Positions 12,415 to 25,269 of a DNA stretch of 64,000 nucleotides are shown piece after piece. Each line of letters opens with the position of its first letter. Positions within the stretch are counted from its first letter, which is position 1. The stretch comes from Ambrosia x helenae. Lineage: Eukaryota > Streptophyta > Magnoliopsida > Asterales > Asteraceae. The DNA is taken from the NCBI GenBank assembly GCA_030844895.1, contig CM061229.1:122835682-122899681 (forward strand), written 5' to 3'. The notes beneath the pieces were generated by a model, which saw nothing but the letters and a program-made list of their open reading frames with translations, was not told the origin of the DNA and searched no databases. The position numbers and the translations under genes were made by a program.

Positions 12415-15042
12415 CTAGTTGTAATCATCACCGCGCGTTGCGCGGTTGATAAACTGACACTTAAATGAGGTCGTTATCACCGCCGTATAGAACGAAACAA
12501 AGTATGATAATTAAGTTTCTTATTATATTCAGTCATCAACTTATGAATCCAACACCGCAAGTCGATCATGTTTCATTTGAGTTTTCAACACAAACATCTA
12601 TTTTTTAATAACCTTAATTGCTTCCAACATTCTACTCACCCCATCTTATCTTCATTCTTGAAACATAAAGGCCAAAGCCACTGCAGTTTTCCAAGGAACA
12701 ATATGAAATCCAACGTGATGTTTCTTTAGACTTTGGTTTTGCCATTTGTTGAAGATATTCTTTTAAGCTGCTATAACCTCAGGTAAATATTTCAACAACA
12801 TCTTCAACATGGCAGTTGTGGCACATTTCACTTGAAATACCAGCATCAACTGACATCGGATACAAACATACACTTAAAACATCAAGGTGTTTCTATCATC
12901 CTTTCAGAAAATAAAAATTACACTATAAAGTATCTACTTTCATTTACATTAATTGTAAGTCTGATGAAAAGGCAAATAAAACCTTTGGTTATTCCAAGCC
13001 TGATAAGAAAACATGAAATGGTTAGTTATAGATGATGATGTTACGACCCGTCTGAATGACACCAGCCCAACGGTGCAGTCCCAACCCAAACGTGTTATCA
13101 ACAAACCTATCCGTTATCTTAATTGGAACAAATGTATAAGATGTTGTGCATTCATGAACACCAATATTTGCGGAGAGGAGTCTATGGGATTTCTTGTTGA
13201 TGGTCCTCCTTAAAAGTTGTTATTTCCCTATTTTCTGTTTCAACCTAACTTTGCAGCTCCATATTTACAATTCCATTTTGTGTATTTAAATATTTCTTAT
13301 TTTGGTTAATAAAGATCATCCGAAAACTTGTCTTATATGCTCTTTCTTCTCTGTTAACTCTTGGGAGATCCGGTTCATCTCAAATAGAACCATATCAGAT
13401 GATGACATACATACATGCTGAATATCATAAACCATCTATTGACATCTATTGACATGAAGGTTTCAAGTCAAAGTGAACCATTGCCCATTTCTTGCTTTGC
13501 CTTGTAACCATTGAATCCTTTTTTATGCAAACCAGCGATCAAATCTCTATCGGTATGAGGAACAAACCACCATTTCCGTTATGTGCATCTAAATATTTAT
13601 CTACATGACTACACCAAGACCGTTACAAAGGATCTCTTCGCGACAAATTAACAACGGATCTTAACGTCGTGTCGCCGAGGACCACATCACTCATAGATCA
13701 CCCACAATACAATGACCATTGAAATTACAGGCTCATCATACTAAAAATCAAAGTTCCAATCGAAAAGCCAAAAGCGTTAATCGGAAGCAAATGACTTATG
13801 CTACAATCCAAGGAACAGAAGTTGAATAGGCTTCAGACTTACCTACTGGAATCCTACTCGTTATGACTAACACACCGACAAGTTGGTCAGGTGGCTGGGA
13901 ATCCTTATCGGCAATCCTACTTCTACTCGAAATCGCAACATCCGTTATCGGTTGAGCGCAAACCTCCGTCGCTTTCAGCCAGCGTTTCCCCATCATCGGA
14001 ATGATGAAAGAAACCCATCGCCGCCATAATTGGTTTTAAAAGGTTAGTTTGAGCCATCACCGTGTGTTGTTGGTTTGTATATGCTATACATATACAATGA
14101 AAAAACAAACAACAATAATCAAAAATATCTGAGAAACCATTTCAGATAGGGACTCAAAAAAGTTGAACAAACACACCTGAAGAACGATGTAGAAATTGAA
14201 TGAAACCCGAACATCATGTATCAGTTGATCTGTCACGATCAGACAAAAACCTAGGTCTGGCTACGCAAAACCGGCACCTCTATCAGCAGAACCCCATTTT
14301 TAGTTATGTACGATGACGACTATATTTCCGGCGACACAGCGACTAAACAAAATTGATCAACAAAGTTAGAAGAAAAATCGTACAACAACCTATATCAAAG
14401 CAACAAAAACAACAACTTGAGGATTCAAACCACAGAAAACAAAGCAGTAAAAGCTGAAGTACTAACCAGAGCCTCTTCGGATTCCCTTCGTGTTGCTGAC
14501 GGCTGAGCACAAACCTCTGTCGCTTTCAGCCAGCGTTTCCCCATCATCGGAACGACGAAAGAAACCCATCGCCGCCAACCATCACCATCATCGTAACTCC
14601 TACGTCACCACATCACCACAACCTAAGGTCACCATCATTATCCTTATGATAGCACCATAACCTCACCACCTTGGCGTCGCGGCGGCTCAGCCGTTACCAA
14701 ACACTGCTACACCTTTTCTCTCTATATATATATACCGGATTCTCTATCTGTCTCTCAGGTTTCGTACAATTTGTTGTGTGATGGTTGTGATTCAAGAGAT
14801 GATGATTGAGGGTTTGAGATATGGTTGATGGTATTGGATATAGGGATGAGTGTTTGATGAAGGCTATGAGATGATATTGGATACAGGGGATGAGTGTTGG
14901 ATGAAGGCTATAAGTGTGCAGAAGGGAAAGAGATGGCCTGTTAGTGTGGTCACAATGACTAAAATACCCTTGTCAAAAATAGGAAAAGACCAAAGACTCC
15001 GTTTACTGTTCAAATACCTCCGCTATAAATATATAGTAAATA
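12415..15042 (-). mobile_element. non-autonomous Helitron, 2.6 kb
   Basis: Read on the minus strand, the 3' end at 12415 has the hairpin CCGCGC-AAC-GCGCGG followed by about 12 bases and CTAG, then the flanking T. The 5' end near 15042 reads TATTTACTATATATTTATAG, then GGAGGTATTTGAACAGTAAA, close to the usual Helitron TCTATACTATATAATAAAGG start with TC changed to TA. The insertion lies between A (12414) and T (15043), as Helitrons do. There is no Rep/helicase. The interior holds a diverged direct repeat (13949-14027 and 14500-14577, about 78 bp around TTTCAGCCAGCGTTTCCC) and no recognisable captured gene. Confidence 0.72.
13949..14577. repeat. direct repeat inside the Helitron, about 78 bp, two copies
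   Basis: The copy at 13949-14027 and the copy at 14500-14577 share GCTTTCAGCCAGCGTTTCCC and the following CATCATCGGAA, with only a few substitutions. The 470 bp between them is unrelated. It looks like an internal duplication in the Helitron cargo. Confidence 0.8.
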
Positions 15043-16390
15043 TTTAACCCTTATGGGTAAATAAAAATAGATATTCACTCTTCATCGTTGTCCGGTAGTA
15101 AAGTAGTACGTATGACGTAATTATCTTTTGCCAAAATTTACCAATCCAAGCACATGCGAAAACCATTTATGATAACAAAAAATACTTTATTTTGAATACA
15201 ATACTGTTTTTAAATAAATTTTATTTCGGAACTCTGTAAAAAAATAAATACAATTCTGTATTCAGAATTTTTATATAAGCTAATGAACAAAAATTATTAG
15301 ATAACAATCAAATTAAATGATAACAAAAGATGTTAATAATTTTAAAGTAATCACCTAACAAAAGATATTTACTGAACATAAACATAAAATGCAAAAAATA
15401 AATATCTACTCTTCGCCAATGGCTTCTTGGTCTAGTGACAAAGTGATGCATTCAAGTCTCATAAAAAGTGAACAATATGTGAATTTGAGAAGTAGGTTTT
15501 AGGGCTAATTAACATTATCTTACACCAGCTATTGTATTTGGATTTTGGACCTAGGGGTGTTCTTGTTAACCGATAACTAATAACCGAACTGAACCCGAAG
15601 TGATCTGACCCGAGAAACTACCTTACCCGTTTAACCCGAACCTGATTAAGTGCATACCCGAACCCGACTAGAGTCTTTAGGGTCGGTCTTCGGATTAGTT
15701 TTGTATAATTTGGATTGACCCGAATAACCTGAATAATTCAAAAACAAATAAATGATCCAGTTTCCATATTTTTATGTATATCGGAGTGATGTGTTTGTAG
15801 CCAAATTTGCAACTAAATATTGTAGCCCATACTGTGGTTTTATTTTACACACATTGTAGCCCAAATAGATAGAAATACACAACCCAAATGGTTGGAAATA
15901 AATATGTAACTCAAACACCCGAACCATTAAACCGATAACCATTTAACCCGACCTAAAAAACCCAAACCCGATTGACCCCATAACCGATAACCATTTAACT
16001 AGACTGGGTCGGTTATCAGGTAATATTTTCACACCTGAAAACCTGAATAACCCGATAACCGAGAACCAAACCCAATAAACACCCCTATTTGGACCCATGA
16101 CGTTACCCTCTAGTGATATGGTGCTTCCAACATAAATGAATTAGGATAAAAAAATATATTTATTTTTTTACAGAGGTTAACATTAACAACAGGAACTGCA
16201 AGGACGAAAGATGACAATCTCATAATTCCATGGGACGGTTACCAAATTAAAAAAAAAAAAAAAAACATACAGCGGCAACAACCGTTAAACCGTAATTCCA
16301 AAATTTAAATTTACAGTTACCACAACAATCCACATAAAACATACAACAAACGCAACACCAACATTCACACAACTTCCCAATCCAAACCAA
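15043..16390. other. intergenic, SINE-like remnant and ACCCGA-rich low-complexity tract
   Basis: Around 15420-15460 the words TTGGTCTAGTGAC and ATTCAAGTCTC are spaced like pol III A and B boxes, suggesting a decayed SINE with no clear ends. From about 15560 to 16090 the DNA is built of CCGATAACC/ACCCGAAC words. No gene is seen. The 5' UTR of the DMP gene probably begins in 16300-16390. Confidence 0.35.
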
Positions 16391-17056
16391 ATGGAACAGC
16401 CTGATGAAATCGGTGTCCGTGTCTACACCCCCTCCCCGCAACTTAACTACGCCCGCGTCCCAACCCCGCCCCCACTACCACCGCGAGACCCCACCCCCAC
16501 TAGCGGTGGCCGCAGAAGGCGGGCAATGGCAATCGGGGTCCAAAAAACACTCTCCAAAACTTCAATGCTAGTAAACTTCCTCCCAAGTGGCACACTTTTA
16601 ACGTTCGAGATGGTCCTTCCTTCGGTCTATGGGAAAGGCGAATGCACGAGTGTCACTACCCTCATGATCAACGTGCTCCTCATGATTTGCACAATGTCGT
16701 GTTTTTTCTTTCATTTTACCGATAGTTTTCGTGGGGCGGATGGGAAGATTTACTACGGGTTTGCCACGCCGTGGGGTCTAAAAGTGTTTAAAATGACCCC
16801 ACCGGGTGTGGAAGTGCCGAAAGACGAGAGGTATAAACTTGGGTTCTCAGATTTTGTCCACGCGATGATGTCTTCGATGGTTTTTCTAGCGATTGCGTTT
16901 TCAGACCATCGGGTTACGAATTGTTTGTTTCCTAGGCACTCGGAGGAGTTGGATGAAGTTATGCAAAGTTTTCCATTGATGGTTGGGATTGTGTGTAGCG
17001 GTTTGTTTTTAGTGTTTCCTAATACCCGATATGGGATTGGATGTTTGTCGGCTTAG
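16391..17056 (+). CDS. DMP9: DUF679 membrane protein of the DMP8/DMP9 clade
   Basis: A single 666-nt exon encodes 221 residues, the usual length for the family. After a Pro-rich, basic N-terminus (1-50), the block QKTLSKTSMLVNFLPSGTLL starts the DUF679 domain. Four hydrophobic segments lie near 59-80, 88-110, 155-175 and 194-215. The signatures SCFFFHFTDSF, DGKIYYGF, FSDFVHAMMSSMVFLAIAFSD and SFPLMVGIVCSGLFLVFP, plus the C-terminus TRYGIGCLS, match the DMP8/9 clade rather than other DMPs. In Arabidopsis DMP8 and DMP9 are sperm-cell membrane proteins that promote gamete fusion, and loss of this clade gives maternal haploids in several crops. The ATG is the first in frame and the lack of introns is normal here. 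The next gene is tail to tail, 250 bp away. The clade call is by motif recall, without alignment. Confidence 0.9.
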   Translation: MEQPDEIGVRVYTPSPQLNYARVPTPPPLPPRDPTPTSGGRRRRAMAIGVQKTLSKTSMLVNFLPSGTLLTFEMVLPSVYGKGECTSVTTLMINVLLMICTMSCFFFHFTDSFRGADGKIYYGFATPWGLKVFKMTPPGVEVPKDERYKLGFSDFVHAMMSSMVFLAIAFSDHRVTNCLFPRHSEELDEVMQSFPLMVGIVCSGLFLVFPNTRYGIGCLSA

Positions 17057-17305
17057 TTTGTTTTCATTGTTTGTTGTTGATGTTGTCTATGTGTAGTTTG
17101 ATTTGATTATGTATGTAACATATTATAATTAGTGTAAACACCTATAGTTGCAACAAATGTTCACATACACAAAAATCATCAACAGAAGCCTAAAGGGAGA
17201 GAGCATTTTGTTTTCCTAGTATGTACAATACAAAGTACAAATAGGATAATACATGACATTTTATGTGCCAGCCTAAACAATAACTTACGTGTTGAAAATC
17301 GCGGT

Positions 17306-20023
17306 TTATGAGGGAGGCATATATGATAGTGAATCGCCACAATCGATTGGTGTATGCATAAGTGGGTTCCATCTATCAAATATTATTCTTCCGCCTCTAC
17401 CAATCCTTCCACGAATGTTATTACCACGTGATGACGGGATTGAAGAATCCACTGGCAGTACAATCCCTGCGCCCGCCAACTTATCCGCCACCAAGGGTTT
17501 TGTGAACAGTAATACGGGTTCAAGTGGATCCTGCAATGGTAATCATAATCATCACACTAAACATTTATAGAAGTTTTAAAAGATAATTCTTTTTAAGGTT
17601 AAGAGATGTACCAATTTATGGAGCCAAGTGTATGGGACAGGTCGGCGTCTGATCTCTCGCTTCATGACTCCACCAGACGACATTATTACCATTCTTGAGT
17701 TCATTGAACCATGAGGCTGAAAACGTACATGGTTGTGTGCAAAATCATCTGACTCCATAAATTCATCCTCACTTGAAACAAATTTGGACTGGAAAGATGA
17801 CAGTTCAGGCAGAGCTAAACTGTCTTCTAGAAGCTCTGTTTCATTCTGAGAACCAACAATTTTATATATCATTAACTAATAAATACCAGACAATGGTAAT
17901 TATGATTAAGATCAGAATAGACGCGTTGAGCACTGCATAATTACTTGCACATAGTGCATGAAAAACAATTGGTTCTGAAATGAACGCCCCTTAATACACA
18001 CACGCACATATATTATATATATGATATCTTACTTTGTATTTCATTTGAATCCTTTGAAGGCTGACTTCACTCTCCATGACATCTCTCTTTTTCTCTTCTC
18101 TCTGTACCAGATATTTGATCATGTGAGTGTTACTTGTAAACATAATTAAACTAAGTTAACAATATAAAGGAGATGAGTGACCTTGATTACAGCCTCTAGT
18201 AAGGTTTTGGCTTGGTCGAGGTTGCGCCTCACCTGGTGAAATATTATTTTGTAATTACATTAGATATCACAAACATAAATATATTTATTTTGGAACAGCG
18301 CACGTAAATATTAGCATGAAAATAACAGTTTTTCTTTTTTAATTTTACATAGGTATTTCAAATGAATAGAGAAGTTTGCTTACCTGGCGGAGCTTTTCAA
18401 ATGATTGCACATTGTTTTCCCTTCTTTGCATCTGAACATGTAAACGGCAGTCAAGTGAGTAGTTATATTTAACAAATGTTCTAAAAGGAATTAAGAGAAT
18501 AATTAAACAAAAGCATAATCAGAACACCAAATTTTATATTAACAACAGAGATAAAACTTGGAAGCCTTTCAACTCGGCAGAAAGCGTGAGTTTAAGTCAA
18601 TAAATAACATTTACCCTTCTTGTATGAAGTCTGTGAGCCTTCTCCCTTGGCCTAAATACATTGAAGGGATTGGTGTCATTGACTGGAGGCGGCGGCTGTA
18701 ATATACCAAAACATTACAGAAGTTAAAAGTTATTTTAGTATTTTTGTCCTAGTTTTATTATATACAACTGAATAAAAACAATTATATAAACATGAGGAGA
18801 AACTAACCTGCAAGCGCCGCAGAATAGGTTTTAGCAATCGTTCCCGCTGTTAGAAAGAAACAAATTTAAAAAAGCATACATCAGTAACTATAAGATAATA
18901 GGATCATTCACTGCAAAAGCAAATACTACTTTAGGGATGAGTCACGCATGAATACTGTTAATAAAAATGGCATACCTTTTCTTTCCAGTAACTGTAAATT
19001 GACTGGAAAACTCCATATTGTATAGAAAGAGCTTGAAGAGCCTAGCAATACGTAAAAATAGATGCAATTAATAACCAAGCGTCTACTGCAGAATAAATTA
19101 CACGAAATACATACAACTTTTAGTATATACATGAGTGAGCCTATCTCAACAGCATGCAACAACTAAGGCAGAGCTAATATTTCCAGATAAAACTTCAAAA
19201 CTTCAAAAGTAACTCATCATACAAATATACGAAAGAAACATGTAAACAAAGTGCATCGATTCTTACCTCAACTGCAGTATCAAATGTCAAAAGTACAGGT
19301 ATAGGTGAGCCAAGTGTTGGCGCTATAATTCCAGCTCGTTCCCGGGCCTTATGATCCAATACTTCTAACTTAAATAAAATTGTTTCTAATCTGTACCAAT
19401 CATAAAACTCACTTTTAACACCACACTCAAATTTAAGATTTGTAGGACAACGCCTTACTTTTCAGCTGGAAGAAGCATCCTTTCTTTGTTAAACTCTTTA
19501 AGCCAATCTTCATCCTCGTTGTCAAGATCATACTCGACAAAATCTCCTATCTCAGCCCGTGCTGCATATATTACTTAATATTATTACTTGCCAATGAATT
19601 ATATTAACTAAGGTATATAACTAAAAGATTAGTAGTCCACAAACCTCCTCTTGCACGTAGATACGATGCTGGTTGATTAAAAGTGGGAGAATAATCTCTT
19701 TCATATGTACCCACAATAACATACTCGGGAGTAGGAATTTCAGAAACCGTTTTCTTACTAGCAACATGGTGTACCTGGACAAAAACCAAACACGGTTCAA
19801 GCACCTACCATACCAACTCTTGTAGAGGGCCAAACTAAGAGCTAAATAACCGAACAACTTTAAGCCAAACCTGGGTATCGTTATCAGCTTCAGCAACAAG
19901 ACGAAGCAATTGTGTACGGGTGGATGTCGGAGTGTCATCGTCTTCAAAATCTTTAATAGATTTAAGAATAGGAAGCTTCTTATGAATGTCTAGTGGGCGC
20001 GGCCTAAAAGATAGTCTACTCAT
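17306..20023 (-). CDS. EPL1: Enhancer of Polycomb-like protein (NuA4 complex subunit EPL1)
   Basis: Twelve coding exons, read leftward: 20023-19871, 19774-19645, 19561-19459, 19390-19267, 19041-18976, 18846-18808, 18695-18615, 18431-18384, 18232-18182, 18101-18033, 17845-17612 and 17530-17306. They total 1323 nt, 440 residues, all in phase. The N-terminus MSRLSFRPRPLDIHKKLPI is the EPcA signature. It is followed by SEIPTPEYVIVGTYERDYSPTF, then YDLDNEDEDWL, HKARERAG, RPREKAHRLHTRRMQRREN and the C-terminal block RIGRGGRIIFDRWNPLM. EPL1 scaffolds the NuA4 catalytic module (with the MYST acetyltransferase) that acetylates H4 and H2A.Z. Non-coding 5' exons are visible at about 20293-20338 and from 21164 to about 21330. 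Intron 1 of the UTR hosts the relic at 20565-20757. The gene is intact. Confidence 0.93.
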
Positions 20024-20564
20024 ATTAGCAGCTCATCTCCAACTCTACTCACCACCACTACAAAAAGTTCAATACGAACTTACAAATTACTTATACGTCA
20101 CATTTTCTACCTTAAAAATGCTTATAAATCAAAATATTTCAATCACATAACAAAATCCCATAATATGCTAAACCGATAGCTAAAAAGTTACACTATCACA
20201 CCATAAACAATCCAAACACACAAGAACATGATCAAACATGAAACTAATCTAACTAAAAGACAGTAAGACGTGTGTAACTGCGTAAAACATACCAAAATCT
20301 GCTTGATACAGATAAAATTTCCGAGAAGTCAAAGTACTCTAAAAGGAAGTGAATATCTGATTTACATTTCCAATATTAGCTCTTCAACTTTTAAACTAGA
20401 TACATGAAATCTGCTGAAACTATAATTAAATGTTCTGTTCGATAACTACAAAGCTCACAGCTTTCAGATCAATTAGTAGGGTTTCACAGATTCGACTACT
20501 TGTATATTCCTTACTTTTTTAATTAAAACACTCGAACTTTCATTCCACAATAAAAAAGGCAAAT

Positions 20565-20757
20565 TTACAGCACGATGGCAGGTAAACGAGCAACAAGTTG
20601 TGCCGCAACCCCCTTTTGAATAGCAAAACCTATCCTACCGAAAACAAAACCCTGGTCCCTAGGGATCGAGAAGTTGTACTGTACGACCCTCTGCGCTCTG
20701 TCTAGGAACCTAATAGCTTCCAGAGCCAAAGAGCCAAAAGTATCGAAGGCAAAATGG
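20565..20757 (-). pseudogene. repeat-derived coding relic in the EPL1 5' UTR intron
   Basis: On the minus strand an open stretch of about 60 codons reads FDTFGSLALEAIRFL, then IGFAIQKGVAAQLVARLPA and a stop (20565-20567). A second, more decayed copy of the same peptide lies at 48978-49177. I recall this peptide as recurrent in transposon-related predictions from Asteraceae, but cannot name its parent domain. It has no start codon and no splice support here. Confidence 0.55.
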
Positions 20758-21344
20758 AGAAATTGTTGTGTACGACCATCTGCACTCTGTCTAGGAACCT
20801 AATTCAATCATTACAAAACACAATCTTACAAAAAACCAATAGCTGGTAAAAACATTTGGGGAAAAATTGTATACTTTGAATATTTAAAAATGTGAACAAT
20901 GTTAGTAGTGTGCATCAATTATCACACTCCATTCACCTTCTTAACTCTCAATAAGCAAACTATGGATAACAAAAGCCATGACATTTCACACTTAAGAAAC
21001 CAATTAGGGTTAAATTAAAAGACATGCAAACAATACACAGCCTTTTTATTAGCTGCTATCTCATAATATATTGATGATTTAACCAATCTTTTAATTGCGA
21101 GTACTAGCATAGATTCATGACATTAGAATTACAGAAAACTAAAAGAAAATTCAAATCATTTACCGATGTTGGAAGCTGGAATTGAATTGAATTGAATCTA
21201 TGGTGCGAGTATCGGTTAGGGTTTCGTAGTAGACTTAACAGATTCGAGTCGGATTTTTGTATAAAAACAAACCGGGTCGATTTCAAAATTCTGTTTGATC
21301 GGGTTTGGGTTGTATGCGGTTCGTATTTGCACATATTTATACGG

Positions 21345-22448
21345 TAGTTGAAAGTTTAAACGAGAAGGAAAAATATTATAAAAATAAAAAAAATAACAAA
21401 TTTAAACCAATAGAAATCTTTCATATAATAAATGTATTTAATTTTAAATAAATGATTATTTTTTTTGTAATCCCTTAAACTAATTAAATTAATGAAACTC
21501 TTAATTCAATTTCAAAATATATTCTTTCATATCAATCCTAATTGACAAGAGTAATTTCGATATGTGTAGGACAAATGTAGGTTAAATTTTATATGTGTAG
21601 GATTAACGTATGATAACTTTATATGTGTAGGATAAACGTGTGATAATTTTGATATATGTATATGATGAATTTTGATATGCGTAGGACCAAATTTGATAAT
21701 GGGTAGGATAAAGTGTTAATGACTAATTAATTAAAGAGATAATAATTAATGTAATAAGAGTTAAAGTATTTAATGTTGAGAAAGTGTAAGGTACAAAGTA
21801 TCCTTAACATAAAAAGTGTAGGAAGCCACTAGAACTTGCCACCTGTCAATTTAAACTAACCACAGTTAAAACACGATTAACCTATTTTTCTTCTTCTTTA
21901 ATCTAAACTTTCAGAACATAAACCTAACCCATCCTCCTTTGAAGCAAACGTTTATTCTAACTTCATCGGTTGAGATCTGACCACCACCATCATCACCTAC
22001 CGCTGATGGCTCTTGAGACTCAACAATTAATATCTATCAACGAGCTTGAAGATCTTAGAAACGGTAATAACATATTATCTCAAGATCTGCAGGAAAAAGA
22101 GCTTAAAGATCCACACACTTTCCATGATACTATCGTTGTTTGAATTCCGATTTCTATTTAGTTAAGATATACAAACCCCAGTTCTTCATTTCAGGAAATC
22201 CAACCAAATCTTATAATATTATCTTTTATCTAAGGGGTAATCTGGGTATTTAGAAAATGTCAACAATGGAAGGTGGGAGAAGGATGAATAGAGAGTGGCA
22301 TGACATACGATTGGAATTGCTGACGAAGAAGAGATGGATGAAGTGAGGATACAAGTTGACTAATGACAGAATGCAATGAAGCTTTAAGGAAAAATTATGA
22401 GGAAAAAGAAAGAGAACTGAACTTGTTGACTAATGAAATCCAGGACAT
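21345..22448. other. intergenic, degenerate TATGTGTAGGA repeats, one short open frame
   Basis: 21560-21720 contains about six spaced copies of a word like TATGTGTAGGATAAACGT. A short reading frame starts with ATG at 22005 and runs 45 codons (MALETQQLISINELEDLRN...); I do not recognise it and it may be a fragment. Nothing else is seen. Confidence 0.35.
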
Positions 22449-22820
22449 GTGCGATTAAAATTTGTAAAAGGTGTGTTTAAAATTTTTTAATGAGTGCGTC
22501 CAAAATTTCAATGAGTGCTTCCAAACTTTTTAATGAGTGCTTCCAAACTTTTTAATGAGTGCTTCTAAATTTTCAATGAGTGCTTCAAAACTTTTTAATG
22601 AGTGCTTCTAAATTTTCAATGACTTCCAAACTTTTTAATGAGTGCGTCCAAATTTTCAATGAGTGCTTCCAAACTTTTAATGAGTGCTTTTAAATTTTCA
22701 ATGAGTGCTTCCAAATTTTCAATGAGTGCTTCCAAATTTTCAAATGAGTGCGTTTAAATTTTGTATGTGCGTTTAAACTTTGTACAATGAGTACGTTTAA
22801 ATTTTGTTAGTGCGTTTAAA
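22449..22820. repeat. minisatellite, about 21-bp unit, roughly 16 copies
   Basis: The unit AATGAGTGCTTCCAAACTTTT repeats imperfectly, drifting at both ends to GTGCGTTTAAATTTTG-like forms. Units vary in a T/C and a C/T position and two are truncated. Its function is unknown; such arrays are common inside plant transposons. Confidence 0.85.
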
Positions 22821-23635
22821 AGGCTTTGTTTTCACCAACTTCATCTTCTTTGTCTACAACTTTTTTTAACCTAATTTTTATGTTTTAACCATACTTATTG
22901 AAACAAAATCAAAAGTATTTGACAACTATTACGAGCGTTTATTCATAATTGTATGTTTTTTTCGTATGATTAAATCGTTCCAGTGTAAATCTCTGTTTTT
23001 ATAATTTTTTTTCATTTTCGTTCATTATAATCGAATGTTTTTTGTTATTTTGATTGTGTAATCATTCAGATTAGTTTAATCGATTTCAATTGTTGAAAAA
23101 TTTTGTTTCGCTTGATTTTTGTTGTTACGATTTGAAAAAAAATTAGACGGTTTTTCCTAATTTACTCTTGGTTAGTTTGACCCAAGTATGATTAGGGTTT
23201 TTAATCTGCATCTAGCCATCTTATTAATCTAATGGCTGAGATTGCTTCTTACACTTTGTATGTTAAGGTAGTTTTATACAATATCTCTTCCCTTTAATGT
23301 TTCATTTCTTCTTTTTGTTATCACAATAAAATTCTTCTCGTTTGATCCTCCCCCTTATACGATATGGTATATCTATGAAATTTGAAGTAGCTCCCAATAA
23401 TCGTACATGTTAAATGGAACATCTTACTCGGCTCTAAATAGATTGTAGACTTCCGTATTGATGTTGTGTTTAAAACCGCTTAGTCTTGTACAATTATTCA
23501 CAAGGCGGTTGTAAATGTTGTTGAGTTGCTTCCTTTTGGCTGGTAGCTATTTAGAAAATATAAATAAAATAATAATTGATAGAAATATTATATGGTTTAA
23601 AAAATTATACTTTGTGACAAAAAACGTTACTGGTG

Positions 23636-23757
23636 ATGAGATCTTCGGAAACATCAAGCCACGCTCGTGACAGTGCAAACTCCTTCGCTAGTGTCCACCT
23701 CTCCACGGCCTTTGGAGCCCGTTCTTCTTCCAGATCCTTTCTACGATGTCTATGTTT
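23636..23757 (-). pseudogene. Harbinger ORF1 fragment
   Basis: The minus strand reads HRHRRKDLEEERAPKAVERWTLAKEFALSRAWLDVSEDL. The pattern W-T-x-A/E-E-x-x-L-x-R-A-W-x-x-V-S-E-D is the SANT-like helix of PIF/Harbinger ORF1. It is a short remnant without a start. A Harbinger-like terminus at 24726 may be the matching 5' end of the same element. Confidence 0.55.
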
Positions 23758-24539
23758 GTTTGTAGTCAGTTAGGTTTTGGGTACGCTTTGAAAAGTTGTG
23801 GGCTTTGTGAGATATATTTTTTTTCTTATAGAATTGTGGTGTAGTTTTGAGAGAATTGTAGAACTTGAGGGTATTGTTGTAGGTTTGGAAAGATTAGTTG
23901 CATTACAGTTGATAATTGACCTCGTTCATTGCTTGATTCACAAAATATGGGCTCGTTTTGTCATTATTCGGTTGATAGTTGGTAAAACACGGGTGGTTTG
24001 GATCGAAAGGTTATGATCAAATACACAATGAAAAAAAAATAGGAAGTCGTAGGAAGGGTATTAAATGAAATCCGATTGAACTCATTCAAGCAACATTGGA
24101 ACCGTTTATCGAATCCTACTAACTTAGATTTTAGCTTTTTGATTTTTTGGATTTTTAGCTTGTAGTTTTTAGAATTTATGTTATATTATTGTGTCTTTTA
24201 TGTTGCATTGTGTCTTTTCTTTATTTTCGTCATTATGTCATTTCTTCGATTCATTGTGTCTTTTTTCCTCAGTGTTGTGTTATATTTATTGGCATTTTGT
24301 TATATTTTGTGACTCATTGTCTTATATTTTATGATCCATTGTGTTTTTTGTATCCTTCTCACAATTCTCATTTTTGTTACACTGTGTAGAATAACTTAAC
24401 CCTTGCACCGAAAGCGTTAAAGTTGTTGTTTGAAAACATGTTGAATATTTAAATTGTGAGGGAATCCGTGGGCTTTTAGAGAAGAAATGGTTTGGTAAAA
24501 AATGTAAAATGTTAAGGCGTAAATATTTATATATTAAAA

Positions 24540-24726
24540 TTATAATTATTTTCTAAATCTGATAGCTGCCAACGTTAAAAGGAAGGGGCCTAAATTTGCA
24601 CAATATGCTGCTCGTTAAAGGGCTAGCGGAGGGGGTTTTAACGCCCCTTCTTGAGAGAGGTGGTTAGGTGGGTAATGTTTGAGGCGTCATCCAGCTGAGA
24701 TGGCAGAGTTACCTCACACCCTAGTC
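24540..24726. mobile_element. Harbinger-type terminus
   Basis: The end CCTCACACCCTAGTC at 24712-24726 is followed by TTA. Reverse-complemented it reads GACTAGGGTGTGAGG, matching the terminus of the MITE at 32144. The opposite end was not found. Orientation fits the ORF1 relic at 23636-23757. Confidence 0.45.
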
Positions 24727-24737
24727 TTATAAAAGTA

Positions 24738-24813
<76 letters not shown>
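24738..24813. repeat. (AAT)n microsatellite, about 25 copies
   Basis: Uninterrupted ATA/AAT triplets begin directly after the Harbinger-type terminus. They are likely length-polymorphic. Confidence 0.95.
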
Positions 24814-24817
<4 letters not shown>

Positions 24818-25269
24818 TTGTAGAAAGCTTGCGTTACCTTAAAAAATTTTGTTGTTAAAACCACATGAAGTTTTCGATGTAAAAAAAATAGTATACAAAA
24901 AGCAACATGATTCCGTATAAATGAGGGGCTAAATATCTATAGGGTACCGTGTGCCCATCTAAACGTTAGGCGATACGAAGCATTCCGTGATGATTGGTAT
25001 GTGATATGTGATGAACATGACCATCGTGAACACCATCCTATTTAAAATTTGATAGCCCGTAACTAAGATGGTCGTGAGGGCCATCATAGTTGTGATGACC
25101 GTTTGGCAACCGTCACGTGACCACTAGGGGCTTTAAAAAATATATATTTTCAATATATTTTTACCTCTTTAAACCCAAATATACCACCAACAACAATAAA
25201 AAAAAATACTCCAAACACAATCAAAACACCTACAATACACAAACATTTGAATTCAAAAAAATTATCAAA

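Noticed and set aside
12832..13213. possible captured gene in the Helitron
   Set aside because: The frames are short, lack splice signals and match nothing I recognise.
24189..24389. Cys/Phe/His-rich plus frame
   Set aside because: Built on repeated CATTGTGTCTTTT-like words in AT-rich DNA; not protein-like.
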